Below, piece after piece: positions 14,976-22,493 of a stretch of 43,230 bases of DNA. This DNA comes from a virus. Where the stretch lies: IMG/VR virus record IMGVR_UViG_3300035698_017915, positions 1 through 43,230 of that record. The stretch is one strand, 5' to 3'. Made by a program: the position numbers and the translations under genes. Positions within the stretch are counted from its first letter, which is position 1, and each line of letters begins with the position of its first letter. The notes beneath the pieces are model-generated. The model was not told the origin of the DNA and did not search any database. It saw only the letters and a list, made by a program, of their open reading frames with translations.

Positions 14976-16073
14976 ATGGCCAAAACACGTACAGCAAAAA
15001 CCAAAAAAGATCTAGCAAAGAAAAGAGAACGTCCAAAGTGGGAAACATCTAAGCGATTGCACACAGGAAGCACCTTGCTTAATTTGGCTTGTTCTGATGA
15101 TGCTGAAGGTGGTTTCCCAATGGGAGGCTATGTGTTTTTTGTTGGTGATTCCATGTCTTGCAAAACTTGGATGTGTTTGTCGTGCATGGCTGAAGCATCC
15201 ATAAATGAAGAGTACAAGGATCATAGGTTCATCTATGACAACGTGGAACGTGGAGCAAGGATGGACATGGTTCGTTATTTTGGACAAGCTATGGCAGATC
15301 GTATAGAGCCTCCTAGGGTAGATGAAGAAGGAGAGCCTATATACAGTGAGTACACAGAGGAGTTTTACTTTAACGTAGCTGATGCACTGGAAGATGGTAG
15401 ACCTTTTATTTATGTGTTGGACAGCATGGATGCTTTAGACACAATGGACGATGATAAAAAGTTTGAAGATCAAAGGGAAGCACATGAAGAAGGAAAGACC
15501 ACAAAGGGTTCCTTTGGAATGTCAAAGGCCAAACTAAACAGCATGAATATCAGAAGGATTACAAGCAGGATAGAGCAATCAGACAGTTTGTTGATTGTTA
15601 TTTCACAAACCAGAGATAACGTTGACCCCATGTCTTTTGTCAAGAAGACCAGGAGTGGTGGGAAGTCTTTAAGGTTTTATGCTACGTTAGAAGTATGGTC
15701 TTCAGTGACCAAGAAGATCACAAAGGAATATAAGAAAAAGAAGAGACACATAGGCAGTATGATCAAATTGGTTTTAAAGAAAAACCGATTAACAGGAAAG
15801 GAAGCTGAAGTGACCATTCCTGTGTACCACAGTTATGGAATAGACGATGTGGGGACATGTGTTGATTTTTTAGTAGATGAAAGTGATTGGACAAATAATC
15901 GAGGGATAATCACACCAACGGGGATTGAAGGATTGGAGAAAAGTAAAAGAGATAAACTGATCGTTCAAATAGAAGAAAGTGGAAAAGTTCCTGAACTAAG
16001 GGCATTGGTACAAAAAGAATGGAGTGCGATTGCAGATGCAGTTGCTTTGAAAAGGAAACCAAGGTATGAGTGA
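14976..16073 (+). CDS. UvsX/RecA-like recombinase
   Basis: 365 aa. After a basic N-terminus comes TGSTLLNLACSD and a P-loop GDSMSCKT (residues 57-64), in which Cys replaces the usual Gly before KT. Then an Asn/Glu-rich segment (NVERGARMDMV), Walker B FIYVLDSMDALD, an L1-like region and LLIVISQTRDN, followed by VKKTRSGGKSLRFYA. This is the phage RecA-like layout. It forms filaments for strand exchange with the mediator and SSB encoded just upstream. The C-terminus overlaps the next start. Confidence 0.88.
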   Translation: MAKTRTAKTKKDLAKKRERPKWETSKRLHTGSTLLNLACSDDAEGGFPMGGYVFFVGDSMSCKTWMCLSCMAEASINEEYKDHRFIYDNVERGARMDMVRYFGQAMADRIEPPRVDEEGEPIYSEYTEEFYFNVADALEDGRPFIYVLDSMDALDTMDDDKKFEDQREAHEEGKTTKGSFGMSKAKLNSMNIRRITSRIEQSDSLLIVISQTRDNVDPMSFVKKTRSGGKSLRFYATLEVWSSVTKKITKEYKKKKRHIGSMIKLVLKKNRLTGKEAEVTIPVYHSYGIDDVGTCVDFLVDESDWTNNRGIITPTGIEGLEKSKRDKLIVQIEESGKVPELRALVQKEWSAIADAVALKRKPRYE

Positions 16074-17289
16074 CAAAGAACGGCGACGGTACGTGTTACA
16101 ACGTGATAGCGATGAATTTCTGTTTTCAACAATTCCATGCAAGAGCTTGGAAAAGGCTGGGGCTGCTTTAAGAAATCTCGGGCAGGCATACACAATTATG
16201 GAACTGTATCCCGCTGATGGGCTTCGTGAAGAGGTAGAGGCACCGCTGCTGGAACGTATTGCGGAGTTGGAGGCCCTTAGAGCCGTGGACGGGATCGACG
16301 GCAGTTACTGGCAGACGCAGGCAACGGAGCGGAAGGCGAGAATTGTGGAGTTGGAAACCAAATTAGAACACAAAATGGATTGTGATGTAGCATTGAAGGA
16401 TCAGGTTTCGTTGTTGGAGGCTGAAAACGGAAATCTTCGTGAACAGGTAGCGGAGTTGGAAGCGGAACTGAAAGCCATCTGCAAGGCTTGCAACGTCCCT
16501 GATGTTACGCCAGTCGTCCGCCTTATCGAGGTGCGGCGACAGAGTGAGTTTACGCTGTACGGGAGGGTTGAGGAGTTGGAAGCAACGGCTACGGAACATC
16601 GGAACACGATCGGCAATGACCGCAGAATGATTAAGGAATTGCAGGATTGGAATGGCATAGCCAAGGACCGCGAAAACCTGTTAAAAATGCAGGCTATATG
16701 GTACGCCGCGAATCCCACGGGGGCACCAGTACCGGAATGGGCCGATCTGAATATTATCGACGCATGTACGCCGGAGGAAATTCAGGAGATGATCGCTCAG
16801 GGCAAGGGCGAGCAAGAGCGATGCAACTGCCAAGACAATGCCACAGTGACGATCACGCCGGTTGATGAGGAGGTGCTTGCGACGGTCGAACTGGAAGGTC
16901 GACTCAACATGAATGGGGATGTCTTGCTTTCTTGCACTAAAGTTCTTCGTAACAGCAAAACAATCGAACTGTGTGAACCTTCCGAGCAGATCACCACGGA
17001 CAATCGAACAACCAAGGCCCACGCAGGCAAGCGAGTCAGGGTTGTCATCGAAGTCCTGGCCGACAAGCCAGAGGAGATGACACCGAGTGAGGCATGGGAT
17101 GTGTTTCGTAGAGAGCCCGGTAACTGTGAGGTGGAAGGTAAGTTTCTTCGACCGTTCTTGCTGTTGTGTGAGTATTTTCTCAAATCAGACAATCGTTTCA
17201 TGAAGGCGAGTTGGGTACAATGGCGAGCAGATAATTGTCCTCACGCTCGTGCTGCACTTGATTCCTGTTTCAAAGAAGATGAACAATGA
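16066..17289 (+). CDS. Coiled-coil protein of unknown function, GC-richer than its surroundings
   Basis: 407 aa. Residues ~55-195 are a long coiled coil (LLERIAELEAL, LLEAENGNLREQVAELEAELKA). The middle has CNCQDNATVTI and beta-like segments. The C-terminal ~90 residues contain EMTPSEAWDVFRREPG and CEYFLKSDNRFMKASWVQWR, like small phage proteins of unknown role. Codon use is visibly richer in G+C than in the flanking recombinase and exonuclease genes, suggesting separate acquisition. Confidence 0.7.
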   Translation: MSDKERRRYVLQRDSDEFLFSTIPCKSLEKAGAALRNLGQAYTIMELYPADGLREEVEAPLLERIAELEALRAVDGIDGSYWQTQATERKARIVELETKLEHKMDCDVALKDQVSLLEAENGNLREQVAELEAELKAICKACNVPDVTPVVRLIEVRRQSEFTLYGRVEELEATATEHRNTIGNDRRMIKELQDWNGIAKDRENLLKMQAIWYAANPTGAPVPEWADLNIIDACTPEEIQEMIAQGKGEQERCNCQDNATVTITPVDEEVLATVELEGRLNMNGDVLLSCTKVLRNSKTIELCEPSEQITTDNRTTKAHAGKRVRVVIEVLADKPEEMTPSEAWDVFRREPGNCEVEGKFLRPFLLLCEYFLKSDNRFMKASWVQWRADNCPHARAALDSCFKEDEQ

Positions 17290-17462
17290 TGACCATAGCG
17301 TTTATTGTTTCTATGTTATTGAATCTTATCGGGTGGACCCTATTTGCGTTTTGCAGGGATGCATTGTCTACCGTCAGCGAGTCCAGGGAGAACTGGATTA
17401 AATTGCTTGAGATTGAACGAAAGAAGAACAGGGTCAACGTAGTGAAAGAAAGCGAGAAGTGA
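17286..17462 (+). CDS. Small membrane-anchored protein
   Basis: 58 aa, ATG overlapping the previous stop (ATGATGA). An N-terminal hydrophobic helix (IAFIVSMLLNLIGWTLFAF) is followed by a charged helix rich in Glu and Lys. The single-anchor-plus-helix form resembles inner-membrane spanins, but it is short, so this is only a possibility. Confidence 0.5.
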   Translation: MMTIAFIVSMLLNLIGWTLFAFCRDALSTVSESRENWIKLLEIERKKNRVNVVKESEK

Positions 17463-17463
17463 T

Positions 17464-17547
17464 ATGGATTTACTAATACTTCAGATCATCCAATTCGTGA
17501 TTGGCATGGTCGCTGGCTGGAATCTCTGCCGCTGGATTGGGAGATAG
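17464..17547 (+). CDS. Very small membrane peptide
   Basis: 27 aa, almost wholly hydrophobic (LLILQIIQFVIGMVAGW) and ending RWIGR. It starts one base after the previous stop and lacks a strong ribosome site, so expression would depend on coupling. Tentative. Confidence 0.3.
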   Translation: MDLLILQIIQFVIGMVAGWNLCRWIGR

Positions 17548-17568
17548 TTAGCCGCAGAAGCGGCAGAG
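17523..17568 (+). repeat. Inverted repeat, possible attenuator hairpin
   Basis: CTCTGCCGC (17523-17531) is perfectly complementary to GCGGCAGAG (17560-17568). A shorter competing hairpin GCCGC-AGAA-GCGGC (17551-17564) uses the same 3' arm, so two exclusive foldings are possible just before the gene at 17577. No T run follows. Confidence 0.45.
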
Positions 17569-17576
17569 GAGGGAAG

Positions 17577-17753
17577 ATGAAGGTTGATGGAAAAATGGTT
17601 ATTGACTTGTTGAAACTGTCCGTTGAGCGTGGCACAGTGTACGCTGCAATCGACATAGCCATCGAGTGGATTGAGACTGCTGAAGCTGAAATCGGAAAAC
17701 TGAGAGCAGCCGCAAAAGCGGTAGAAAGTGAGGGAATGAATGATGGAATCTAG
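17577..17753 (+). CDS. Small helical protein
   Basis: 58 aa from the ATG at 17577 with a GAGGAGGGA ribosome site. Amphipathic helices (VIDLLKLSVERGTVYAAI, WIETAEAEIGKLRAAAKAV). No family recognised. It lies in the GC-richer island and overlaps the next tiny gene. Confidence 0.5.
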   Translation: MKVDGKMVIDLLKLSVERGTVYAAIDIAIEWIETAEAEIGKLRAAAKAVESEGMNDGI

Positions 17754-17844
17754 CAGTCTTACTATCGCTATCGCATTTTGGACAGGAGCGATAATGGCAC
17801 TCGTTGTTCGACATTACCGTTACGCGATCCGTGGGAGCCAGTAA
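17743..17844 (+). CDS. Very small membrane peptide
   Basis: 33 aa: short polar N-terminus, one hydrophobic helix (LTIAIAFWTGAIMALVV), basic C-terminus (RHYRYAIRG). It overlaps the 17577 gene and ends two bases before the exonuclease start. Tentative. Confidence 0.4.
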   Translation: MESSSLTIAIAFWTGAIMALVVRHYRYAIRGSQ

Positions 17845-17845
17845 T

Positions 17846-18700
17846 ATGAGAAAAAACACTTGGCTTCTTCTAGATGTAAGTTGTTTGGCTTATCGTGCCC
17901 ACTATTCTCGTCAAGTGGAAATGGGTGAAGCAGGAGAAATTGTCTATGCTCTTTTGCAGGATGTGTTGACACTACAAGAGGTACATGGCACATCCAACAT
18001 AGTTTTTTGTTTTGATGGTGGGTGTGATTGCAGGACCGAAATTTATCCAGAATACAAGCAGAACAGGCGTAAGCATCAGTTAGATATGCCCGAAGAAGAG
18101 TTGGAGAAAAGACGTTCTCTTCTTAAACAGTTGTATCTAATGAGGACTGAGTATCTTCTAGAGGTAGGTTATAAAAATATATTGCATCAGCCTGGGTATG
18201 AGGCTGATGATATCATAGCTTGGTTGACAAAAAATGTGGACGGGGATTTTGTTGTGGTGAGTGCTGATCAGGATTTGTATCAGTTGCTTGGAGAAAGTGT
18301 GACGGTATGGAATCCTATTAAAAGAAAACCATTCACAGCAGGGTCTTTCATAAAGAAATATGAGATTGATCCCAGCAAATGGTGGAAGGTCAAAGCCATT
18401 GCTGGGTGTTCTTCTGATAACATTCCAGGGATCTATGGGGTAGGTGAAAAAAATGCTGTTAAGTATTTAAACAAGGAATTGTCTGAAGATTCAACTAGGT
18501 TTGAGGCGATAAGGAAGGGGAAGGAAGAGATCAAGCGTAACGGAATTTTGACTAAGTTACCTTTCAAAGGATGTGGTCCTTTTGAATTGCAAGAGGAGTG
18601 TGTAGGAAGGAACCAATGGAACGGTTTGATGAGGCGTTTAGGTTTTGAGATTAATCCACAAAGTAAAGGAAGAACCAGGAGAAAAAGAAATGAAGAATAG
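17846..18700 (+). CDS. 5'-3' exonuclease / flap endonuclease
   Basis: 284 aa from the ATG at 17846 (GGGAG upstream; the frame is open further upstream without a ribosome site). It has LLLDVSCLAYRA (first metal Asp), FCFDGGCDCR, YKQNRR, GYEADDIIAWL and VSADQDLYQLL, then an H3TH region (IAGCSSDNIPGIYGVGEKNA). This is the PolA N-terminal/T5-type nuclease fold as a separate protein. The phage polymerase lacks this domain, so this gene supplies primer or flap removal. Confidence 0.92.
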   Translation: MRKNTWLLLDVSCLAYRAHYSRQVEMGEAGEIVYALLQDVLTLQEVHGTSNIVFCFDGGCDCRTEIYPEYKQNRRKHQLDMPEEELEKRRSLLKQLYLMRTEYLLEVGYKNILHQPGYEADDIIAWLTKNVDGDFVVVSADQDLYQLLGESVTVWNPIKRKPFTAGSFIKKYEIDPSKWWKVKAIAGCSSDNIPGIYGVGEKNAVKYLNKELSEDSTRFEAIRKGKEEIKRNGILTKLPFKGCGPFELQEECVGRNQWNGLMRRLGFEINPQSKGRTRRKRNEE

Positions 18701-19043
18701 TGCAACAGAAAAAAGCTATGGTTTGAAAAGAATAACGGGTATTTTGGAAAGGAAGGAAAAGGAGTTAAGGCGTAAGCATACACACAAGACGAAGCCCCTT
18801 ACTGTGAAAGCCAAGTTAGAAGCCATCAGGAATGGGGAAGCCTCTCTTAAATGGCGTGCAAGGATGGATATGACTTTGGAAGAGGCTTTTGATTATAACG
18901 ACGTAGAAAATGGGAATGTGTTAGATGATGTTTTTTATGCTGAATGGGCTAAAGTAGAAAAGGAAGGGAACAATATTAAAGACCTGATCATGCTTGGTGA
19001 TGCTGAACAGTCATTGGCTTTGATTCAAAAATTTGACAAGTAA
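18690..19043 (+). CDS. Hypothetical protein
   Basis: 117 aa from the ATG at 18690 (AGGAG nine bases upstream), overlapping the exonuclease end. Basic N-terminal half (RKEKELRRKHTHKTK), acidic C-terminal half. No recognised motif. Confidence 0.65.
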   Translation: MKNSATEKSYGLKRITGILERKEKELRRKHTHKTKPLTVKAKLEAIRNGEASLKWRARMDMTLEEAFDYNDVENGNVLDDVFYAEWAKVEKEGNNIKDLIMLGDAEQSLALIQKFDK

Positions 19044-19053
19044 GGAGAAAAAA

Positions 19054-19212
19054 ATGAAGTGGTCATGGATGATCCTTTTGGTGTTGTTGTGTGGTTGCAA
19101 AATGACAGGAACCATAGGTGTATCTAAGGAATGGTACACTGAGAGCCATAGGGGCTATAAATATACCAAACCAGATTTACAGGCTCATGGGGAAATTCAG
19201 TTCTCATCCTGA
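19054..19212 (+). CDS. Small lipoprotein
   Basis: 52 aa, AGGAG ribosome site. Signal peptide MKWSWMILLVLLCGC with a lipobox-like LCGC; the mature part would begin at the Cys and is short and polar with several Tyr. Could be an outer-membrane spanin subunit or superinfection-exclusion lipoprotein; nothing decides between them. Confidence 0.6.
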   Translation: MKWSWMILLVLLCGCKMTGTIGVSKEWYTESHRGYKYTKPDLQAHGEIQFSS

Positions 19213-19251
19213 TGTTTTTTGGAATTGTTTAACAAAATTTCCATTTTGTAC

Positions 19252-19280
19252 CCAATTTTGGTTTTAAAATAGCCGATAAG
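19252..19280 (+). promoter_or_regulatory. Class B promoter-like element, copy 3
   Basis: CCAATT (19252-19257), 17 nt, GATAAG (19275-19280), with AATAGCC before it. The preceding ~20 bp are nearly identical to those before copy 1. The leader to the gene at 19391 is about 110 nt. Nothing else is seen in 19213-19390 apart from a GGAACCGA related to the array at 19913. Confidence 0.6.
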
Positions 19281-19390
19281 TATACAGAGCAAGAGACTGC
19301 TGTGAGTAATGAAGCCGAATAGAACTTTCTTAGTACGAAGATGAGTCGTATGGAACCGAAAATTTTGATTAAAACAAAGGAGAAAATTAG

Positions 19391-19912
19391 ATGACAGAGA
19401 TTCCTGAAGCTTATATGGTGATCATTAAGAAGTGTGCTTTGAAGTATAAAGATGACATCAACAAAGCAGTGCAAGAGGCAGTAAAACAGATCAAAAAGCT
19501 GCCCCACTTTGATGAGATTGCAGAGATATTTGTGAAGGGTGATGTGAGACACCGTATTGCTGATGCAAGACATACTGAGAACGTTGCTATTCGCAAGGAA
19601 CTGGGATTGTACGGGAAGCCTACCAAGGTTTTGGAATGTGATGATGTAGAAGTTCAAAAATTGGATAAGTCGATTTTCAATCTGTTCATGGACGGCAGGC
19701 GATTGGGCAGTATTCTGGTTGAAGATTTGCCCAGGATTGAGGCAGAGCAACGAAGCAGAGTCAATACCCATAGTGCTTATGCCGATTTTTGTAGGAAGCT
19801 ATATAAAGCAACTAAGAAATCAGTTGGCAAGAGAGTAGAGCAGTGTGTTACACAAGCTAGGCTGACTAAGATGTGGAATGACTCCATGAAAGATTTGAAC
19901 GAAGAGGCATAG
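19391..19912 (+). CDS. Hypothetical protein
   Basis: 173 aa, AGGAG ribosome site. Mostly helical and charged, with VRHRIADARHTENVAIRKELG in the middle and a basic C-terminal helix (FCRKLYKATKKSVGKRV). No family recognised. First gene behind the third class B element. Confidence 0.65.
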   Translation: MTEIPEAYMVIIKKCALKYKDDINKAVQEAVKQIKKLPHFDEIAEIFVKGDVRHRIADARHTENVAIRKELGLYGKPTKVLECDDVEVQKLDKSIFNLFMDGRRLGSILVEDLPRIEAEQRSRVNTHSAYADFCRKLYKATKKSVGKRVEQCVTQARLTKMWNDSMKDLNEEA

Positions 19913-20111
19913 AACCGAGATTGCCACTGAAACCGAGTGAGAGTTTTAAAGTATTGAACAGATATCGGTTGTGAAACCGAGCCTTATACTTTATCTGCTG
20001 AGAAACGACATTGGTATGAAACCGATAAACCTTATGCTTTAATACAGAATCGACCTGTCCAATGAAACCGAAGGATATGTTACTAACTTTTTAACCAATT
20101 GGAGAACTAAA
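19913..20111 (+). repeat. Regularly spaced GAAACCGA array with hairpins
   Basis: GAAACCGA occurs at 19929, 19973, 20018 and 20064, at intervals of 44, 45 and 46 nt, with GAACCGA just before at 19912. Units 2 and 3 also share CCTTAT.CTTTA and AGAA.CGAC. Some units form hairpins: TCGGTT-GTGA-AACCGA (19965-19980) and ATTGGT...ACCGAT (20010-20026). The region precedes the IS110-like gene and holds no ORF. Single further copies occur near 14,854 and 43,019. Confidence 0.7.
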
Positions 20112-21008
20112 ATGAGTACTGTGAATGAAACCGTGAGTGAAGTTGATGTTGCTGAATTGTGTGCAAGCCTACAGAAATTGCAGAAGAGGCGAGCATGGTA
20201 CAAGAAGTCTAAGAACATGATCCACAACCGACTCAGAGCAACGGTTGCTGGGGGCATGGGATTCAATACGGGATTGTCAGAAGCAGAGCGGAAGAAGCTT
20301 TATGGAAAAGCTGATGCCGAGATCAAGAAGATCGTGAAGAGTGATGATCCCGATTCTGTGGACACTGTTGTCCCTGAAATGATCAATCTGATCATCCCTA
20401 CGTGGGAGGTAATTAGTACTTTTCAACGTAATGAGGATAGCTTCTCAAGGCGTATGGAAAAGCTGGTGGGGAATCTACCCATTGCTGAGTGGGTGAAGCA
20501 GCCAGAGCAACGTGGGTTTGGTATGCTCATGTTGGCTGTGACTATCGGTGAAACTGGTGATCTAAACAACTATGATAATCCTGGAAAGGTTTGGAGGCGT
20601 TTGGGCTGTGCTCCCTACACCAAGGAAGAGGTCACTTTGATGGGCTCTACTTGGCGTCGAAAGAAGACCAAGCCACGAATGGAAGCAGAGGATTGGACGA
20701 ATTTTGGATACTCTCCAAGGCGTCGTAGCATTGCCTTCAATATCCAGGATGGGCTGATCAAGCTGAACAAGGGTGTGTACCGAAAGCGGTATGATGATGT
20801 GAAGTTTGCCGCACAGACAAAGCATCCTGAATGGGATTGGAAGAAGCATGATTTGTGTAAGGGTGAGGGCTGTCCCAAGTGTTATGGGACAGGCAAGCAG
20901 TGTGGACGGGCCTCTAATCATGCGGCATTGCTGGCTGTTAAGTTGCTGCTGAAGAACCTGTGGATTGAGTGGACTGGCAGTGAGCTTGATCCTAATGGCA
21001 CTTTTTAG
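20112..21008 (+). CDS. IS110-like transposase C-terminal-domain protein with zinc motif, lacking the DEDD domain
   Basis: 298 aa. Residues ~140-165 (FGMLMLAVTIGETGDLNNYDNPGKVWRRLGCAPY) correspond to the GvG..ta..laeiGd...f.....l....GLaP segment of IS110/IS116 transposases. FGYSPRRRS matches the later G.s.kgnr..R part. The N-terminal ~130 residues are helical and show none of the DEDD/RuvC residues of a full IS110 enzyme. A CKGEGCPKCYG zinc-type motif lies near the C-terminus. Probably a domesticated phage relative used for DNA binding or recombination; the function is inferred. Confidence 0.6.
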   Translation: MSTVNETVSEVDVAELCASLQKLQKRRAWYKKSKNMIHNRLRATVAGGMGFNTGLSEAERKKLYGKADAEIKKIVKSDDPDSVDTVVPEMINLIIPTWEVISTFQRNEDSFSRRMEKLVGNLPIAEWVKQPEQRGFGMLMLAVTIGETGDLNNYDNPGKVWRRLGCAPYTKEEVTLMGSTWRRKKTKPRMEAEDWTNFGYSPRRRSIAFNIQDGLIKLNKGVYRKRYDDVKFAAQTKHPEWDWKKHDLCKGEGCPKCYGTGKQCGRASNHAALLAVKLLLKNLWIEWTGSELDPNGTF

Positions 21009-21012
21009 AGAT

Positions 21013-21093
21013 AAGGTGCGGTGCGGTAGGGTTCGGCTCGGCACGGCTCGGCATGGTAGGGTTAGGTCGGGTAAGGCAAGGGGACTGAGTTCC
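21013..21093 (+). repeat. Degenerate pentanucleotide array 1: fourteen GG doublets every 5 nt
   Basis: GG occurs at 21015, 21020, 21025 and every five bases to 21080, fourteen times without a gap. The three bases between vary, but the first is nearly always T or C (YNNGG). The array ends in GGACTGAGTTCC (21082-21093), which can fold as GGGAC-TGA-GTTCC. It sits between the IS110-like and Tat-signal genes. Confidence 0.9.
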
Positions 21094-21110
21094 ATAAAGG
21101 AAAATGCACA

Positions 21111-21596
21111 ATGAAAACCAGACGTAACTTTTTGAAAAGAACTTTATCAGTGTTTGGTCTGCCTTTTCTAGTTCCTTCTGTATCAGAAGCTGGAGAAGTA
21201 GATCCATGTATTACTTATACTGCGAAATGGATGGAAGAGGTTTCATCAGGGCCTTACCGTTTGATTAAAGTAGAGACAAAACATTATATCCATACAAGAT
21301 ATAAATCACATAGATATGGTTTGAAAAAAGGAGAAGACAAATGCCCAGTGTGTGGAGAGGTGGGGTATTATAGTGCTTTCCATCTTGTAGTGGTAGAAGC
21401 ACTGCAATTAACTGGTTGTGCTATGGCTTGTGACAAATGTGGTTATCTAGCACAGAAACTATTGTCAAGGTGTAAGGGAAAAGGATGTGGCAGATGCTGG
21501 GGAAGCCCAGAAGAGAATGAATTGAACACAAAGAAATGTTTATTTTTTAAGAGGTCGTTTGTGTGGGAACCTGAAGAACAGAGGGGATTAAAATGA
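21111..21596 (+). CDS. Exported zinc-ribbon protein with a Tat-type signal peptide
   Basis: 161 aa. The N-terminus (KTRRNFLKRTLSVFGLPFLVPSVSEA) has the twin-arginine RRxFLK motif, a hydrophobic core and an AxA-like cleavage region (SEA). The mature part has four Cys pairs: CPVCG, CDKCG and CKGKGCGRC. The last is close to CKGEGCPKC in the protein encoded just upstream at 20112. Tat export implies folding with metal in the cytoplasm before secretion. Unknown function. The RuvC-like gene starts within its stop codon. Confidence 0.75.
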   Translation: MKTRRNFLKRTLSVFGLPFLVPSVSEAGEVDPCITYTAKWMEEVSSGPYRLIKVETKHYIHTRYKSHRYGLKKGEDKCPVCGEVGYYSAFHLVVVEALQLTGCAMACDKCGYLAQKLLSRCKGKGCGRCWGSPEENELNTKKCLFFKRSFVWEPEEQRGLK

Positions 21597-22057
21597 AGTA
21601 CCTTTCTCTCGATCCAGCCACAAAAACTGGTTGGGCACATTCATGTGGAGTGTCAGGAACTTGGGATTTGTCAGTCAAACGTGATGAATCCGGTGGCATG
21701 AGACTTATTCGTTTTCGTACAAAACTAAAGGAGATTTATAAAAAAGAAGGAATTGACTTGTTGGTGTATGAGGCAGCGAGACATGCTACTCCTAAGATGC
21801 AAGGAGCTTTAGTTGTGCAATCTGAATTGCAGGGAGTGTTAAAAGAATTTTGTGAAATTAGAAAAATTGATTATCGAGGATATTCTCCCAGTGAAATAAA
21901 GAAACATGCTACTGGAAAAGGTGGCAGTGGCAAGCCAGCTATGCGTGAGGCTGCTATGGAAAAATGGGGACCGACAGTAGTGCGTGAGAGTGTTGATGAT
22001 AACGAAATTGATGCCCTGTGGTTATTGGATCTAGCTGTATCTGAATACGAAAAATAA
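21593..22057 (+). CDS. ruvC: RuvC-like Holliday-junction resolvase
   Basis: 154 aa. It has the RNase H-fold acidic residues of RuvC: LSLDPATKTGWA, LVYEAARHATPKMQG, the basic YSPSEIKKHATGKGGSGK loop and DDNEIDALWLLDLA. Size is normal for RuvC. It would cleave four-way junctions or branched DNA before packaging. It overlaps the upstream stop by four nt and is followed by the second GG array. Confidence 0.88.
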   Translation: MKYLSLDPATKTGWAHSCGVSGTWDLSVKRDESGGMRLIRFRTKLKEIYKKEGIDLLVYEAARHATPKMQGALVVQSELQGVLKEFCEIRKIDYRGYSPSEIKKHATGKGGSGKPAMREAAMEKWGPTVVRESVDDNEIDALWLLDLAVSEYEK

Positions 22058-22076
22058 AAAGATAACAAGGCTGAGT

Positions 22077-22157
22077 TTGGTTTGGTGAGGCTTGGTGCGG
22101 CACGGTAAGGTAAGGTGAGGTTAGGTGGGGTGAGGTCAGGCTAGGGGACTGAGTTCC
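22077..22157 (+). repeat. Degenerate pentanucleotide array 2: fourteen GG doublets every 5 nt
   Basis: GG at 22079, 22084, 22089 and every five bases to 22144, fourteen times, spacers YNN. A GG at 22069 is in phase, two units before. It ends in GGACTGAGTTCC (22146-22157), the same tail as array 1, although the variable bases of the two arrays differ. It lies between the RuvC-like gene and the gene at 22200. Confidence 0.9.
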
Positions 22158-22199
22158 TTTAAGAAAATAAACGAAAAACTATTTTAATGGAGACTAAAA

Positions 22200-22493
22200 A
22201 TGATTTTGCCAGATGGTGTTGGTTCACCAGGACAAGAGAAACAGCAAGAGCGTGCCTATGTGCAGCAGATATTCATGCAAGCATATATGAATGTTTTTGG
22301 AACAGTTGCTGCCTCAAGGATGGAGCAATGGAAATCAAGATCAGAGGAAAGAGATCTAATAATGAATGAACATGTTTGTAGTATGATTGCTGCCGAGACA
22401 GCTTCTTTGGCCAAGGCTGTTGTCAAGGAATTGACAGGGATTGAATTGAGGGATCGCAAGGAGAAAAGTGATGCTGAAACGTCTGTTGATTGA
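22200..22493 (+). CDS. Hypothetical helical protein
   Basis: 97 aa from the ATG at 22200 (GGAG upstream). Gln/Ala-rich helices (YVQQIFMQAYMNVFGTVAA). Its end overlaps the SbcC-like start by about 25 nt. No family recognised. Confidence 0.65.
   Translation: MILPDGVGSPGQEKQQERAYVQQIFMQAYMNVFGTVAASRMEQWKSRSEERDLIMNEHVCSMIAAETASLAKAVVKELTGIELRDRKEKSDAETSVD

Noticed and set aside
2163-19280. Class B elements as true sigma-28 promoters
   Set aside because: GCCGATAA matches the sigma-28 -10, but no TAAA-type -35 stands at the required distance, so the class is kept as unassigned.
19913-20111. CRISPR array
   Set aside because: The repeat is only 8 bp, units are degenerate beyond it, some spacers resemble each other and no cas gene is near.
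21013-22157. CsrA-binding sponge or TRAP-type (G/U)AG repeats
   Set aside because: Most units read GGT or GGC rather than GGA, and the base before GG is not regularly A, so neither the CsrA nor the TRAP consensus is met. The 5-nt step remains unexplained.
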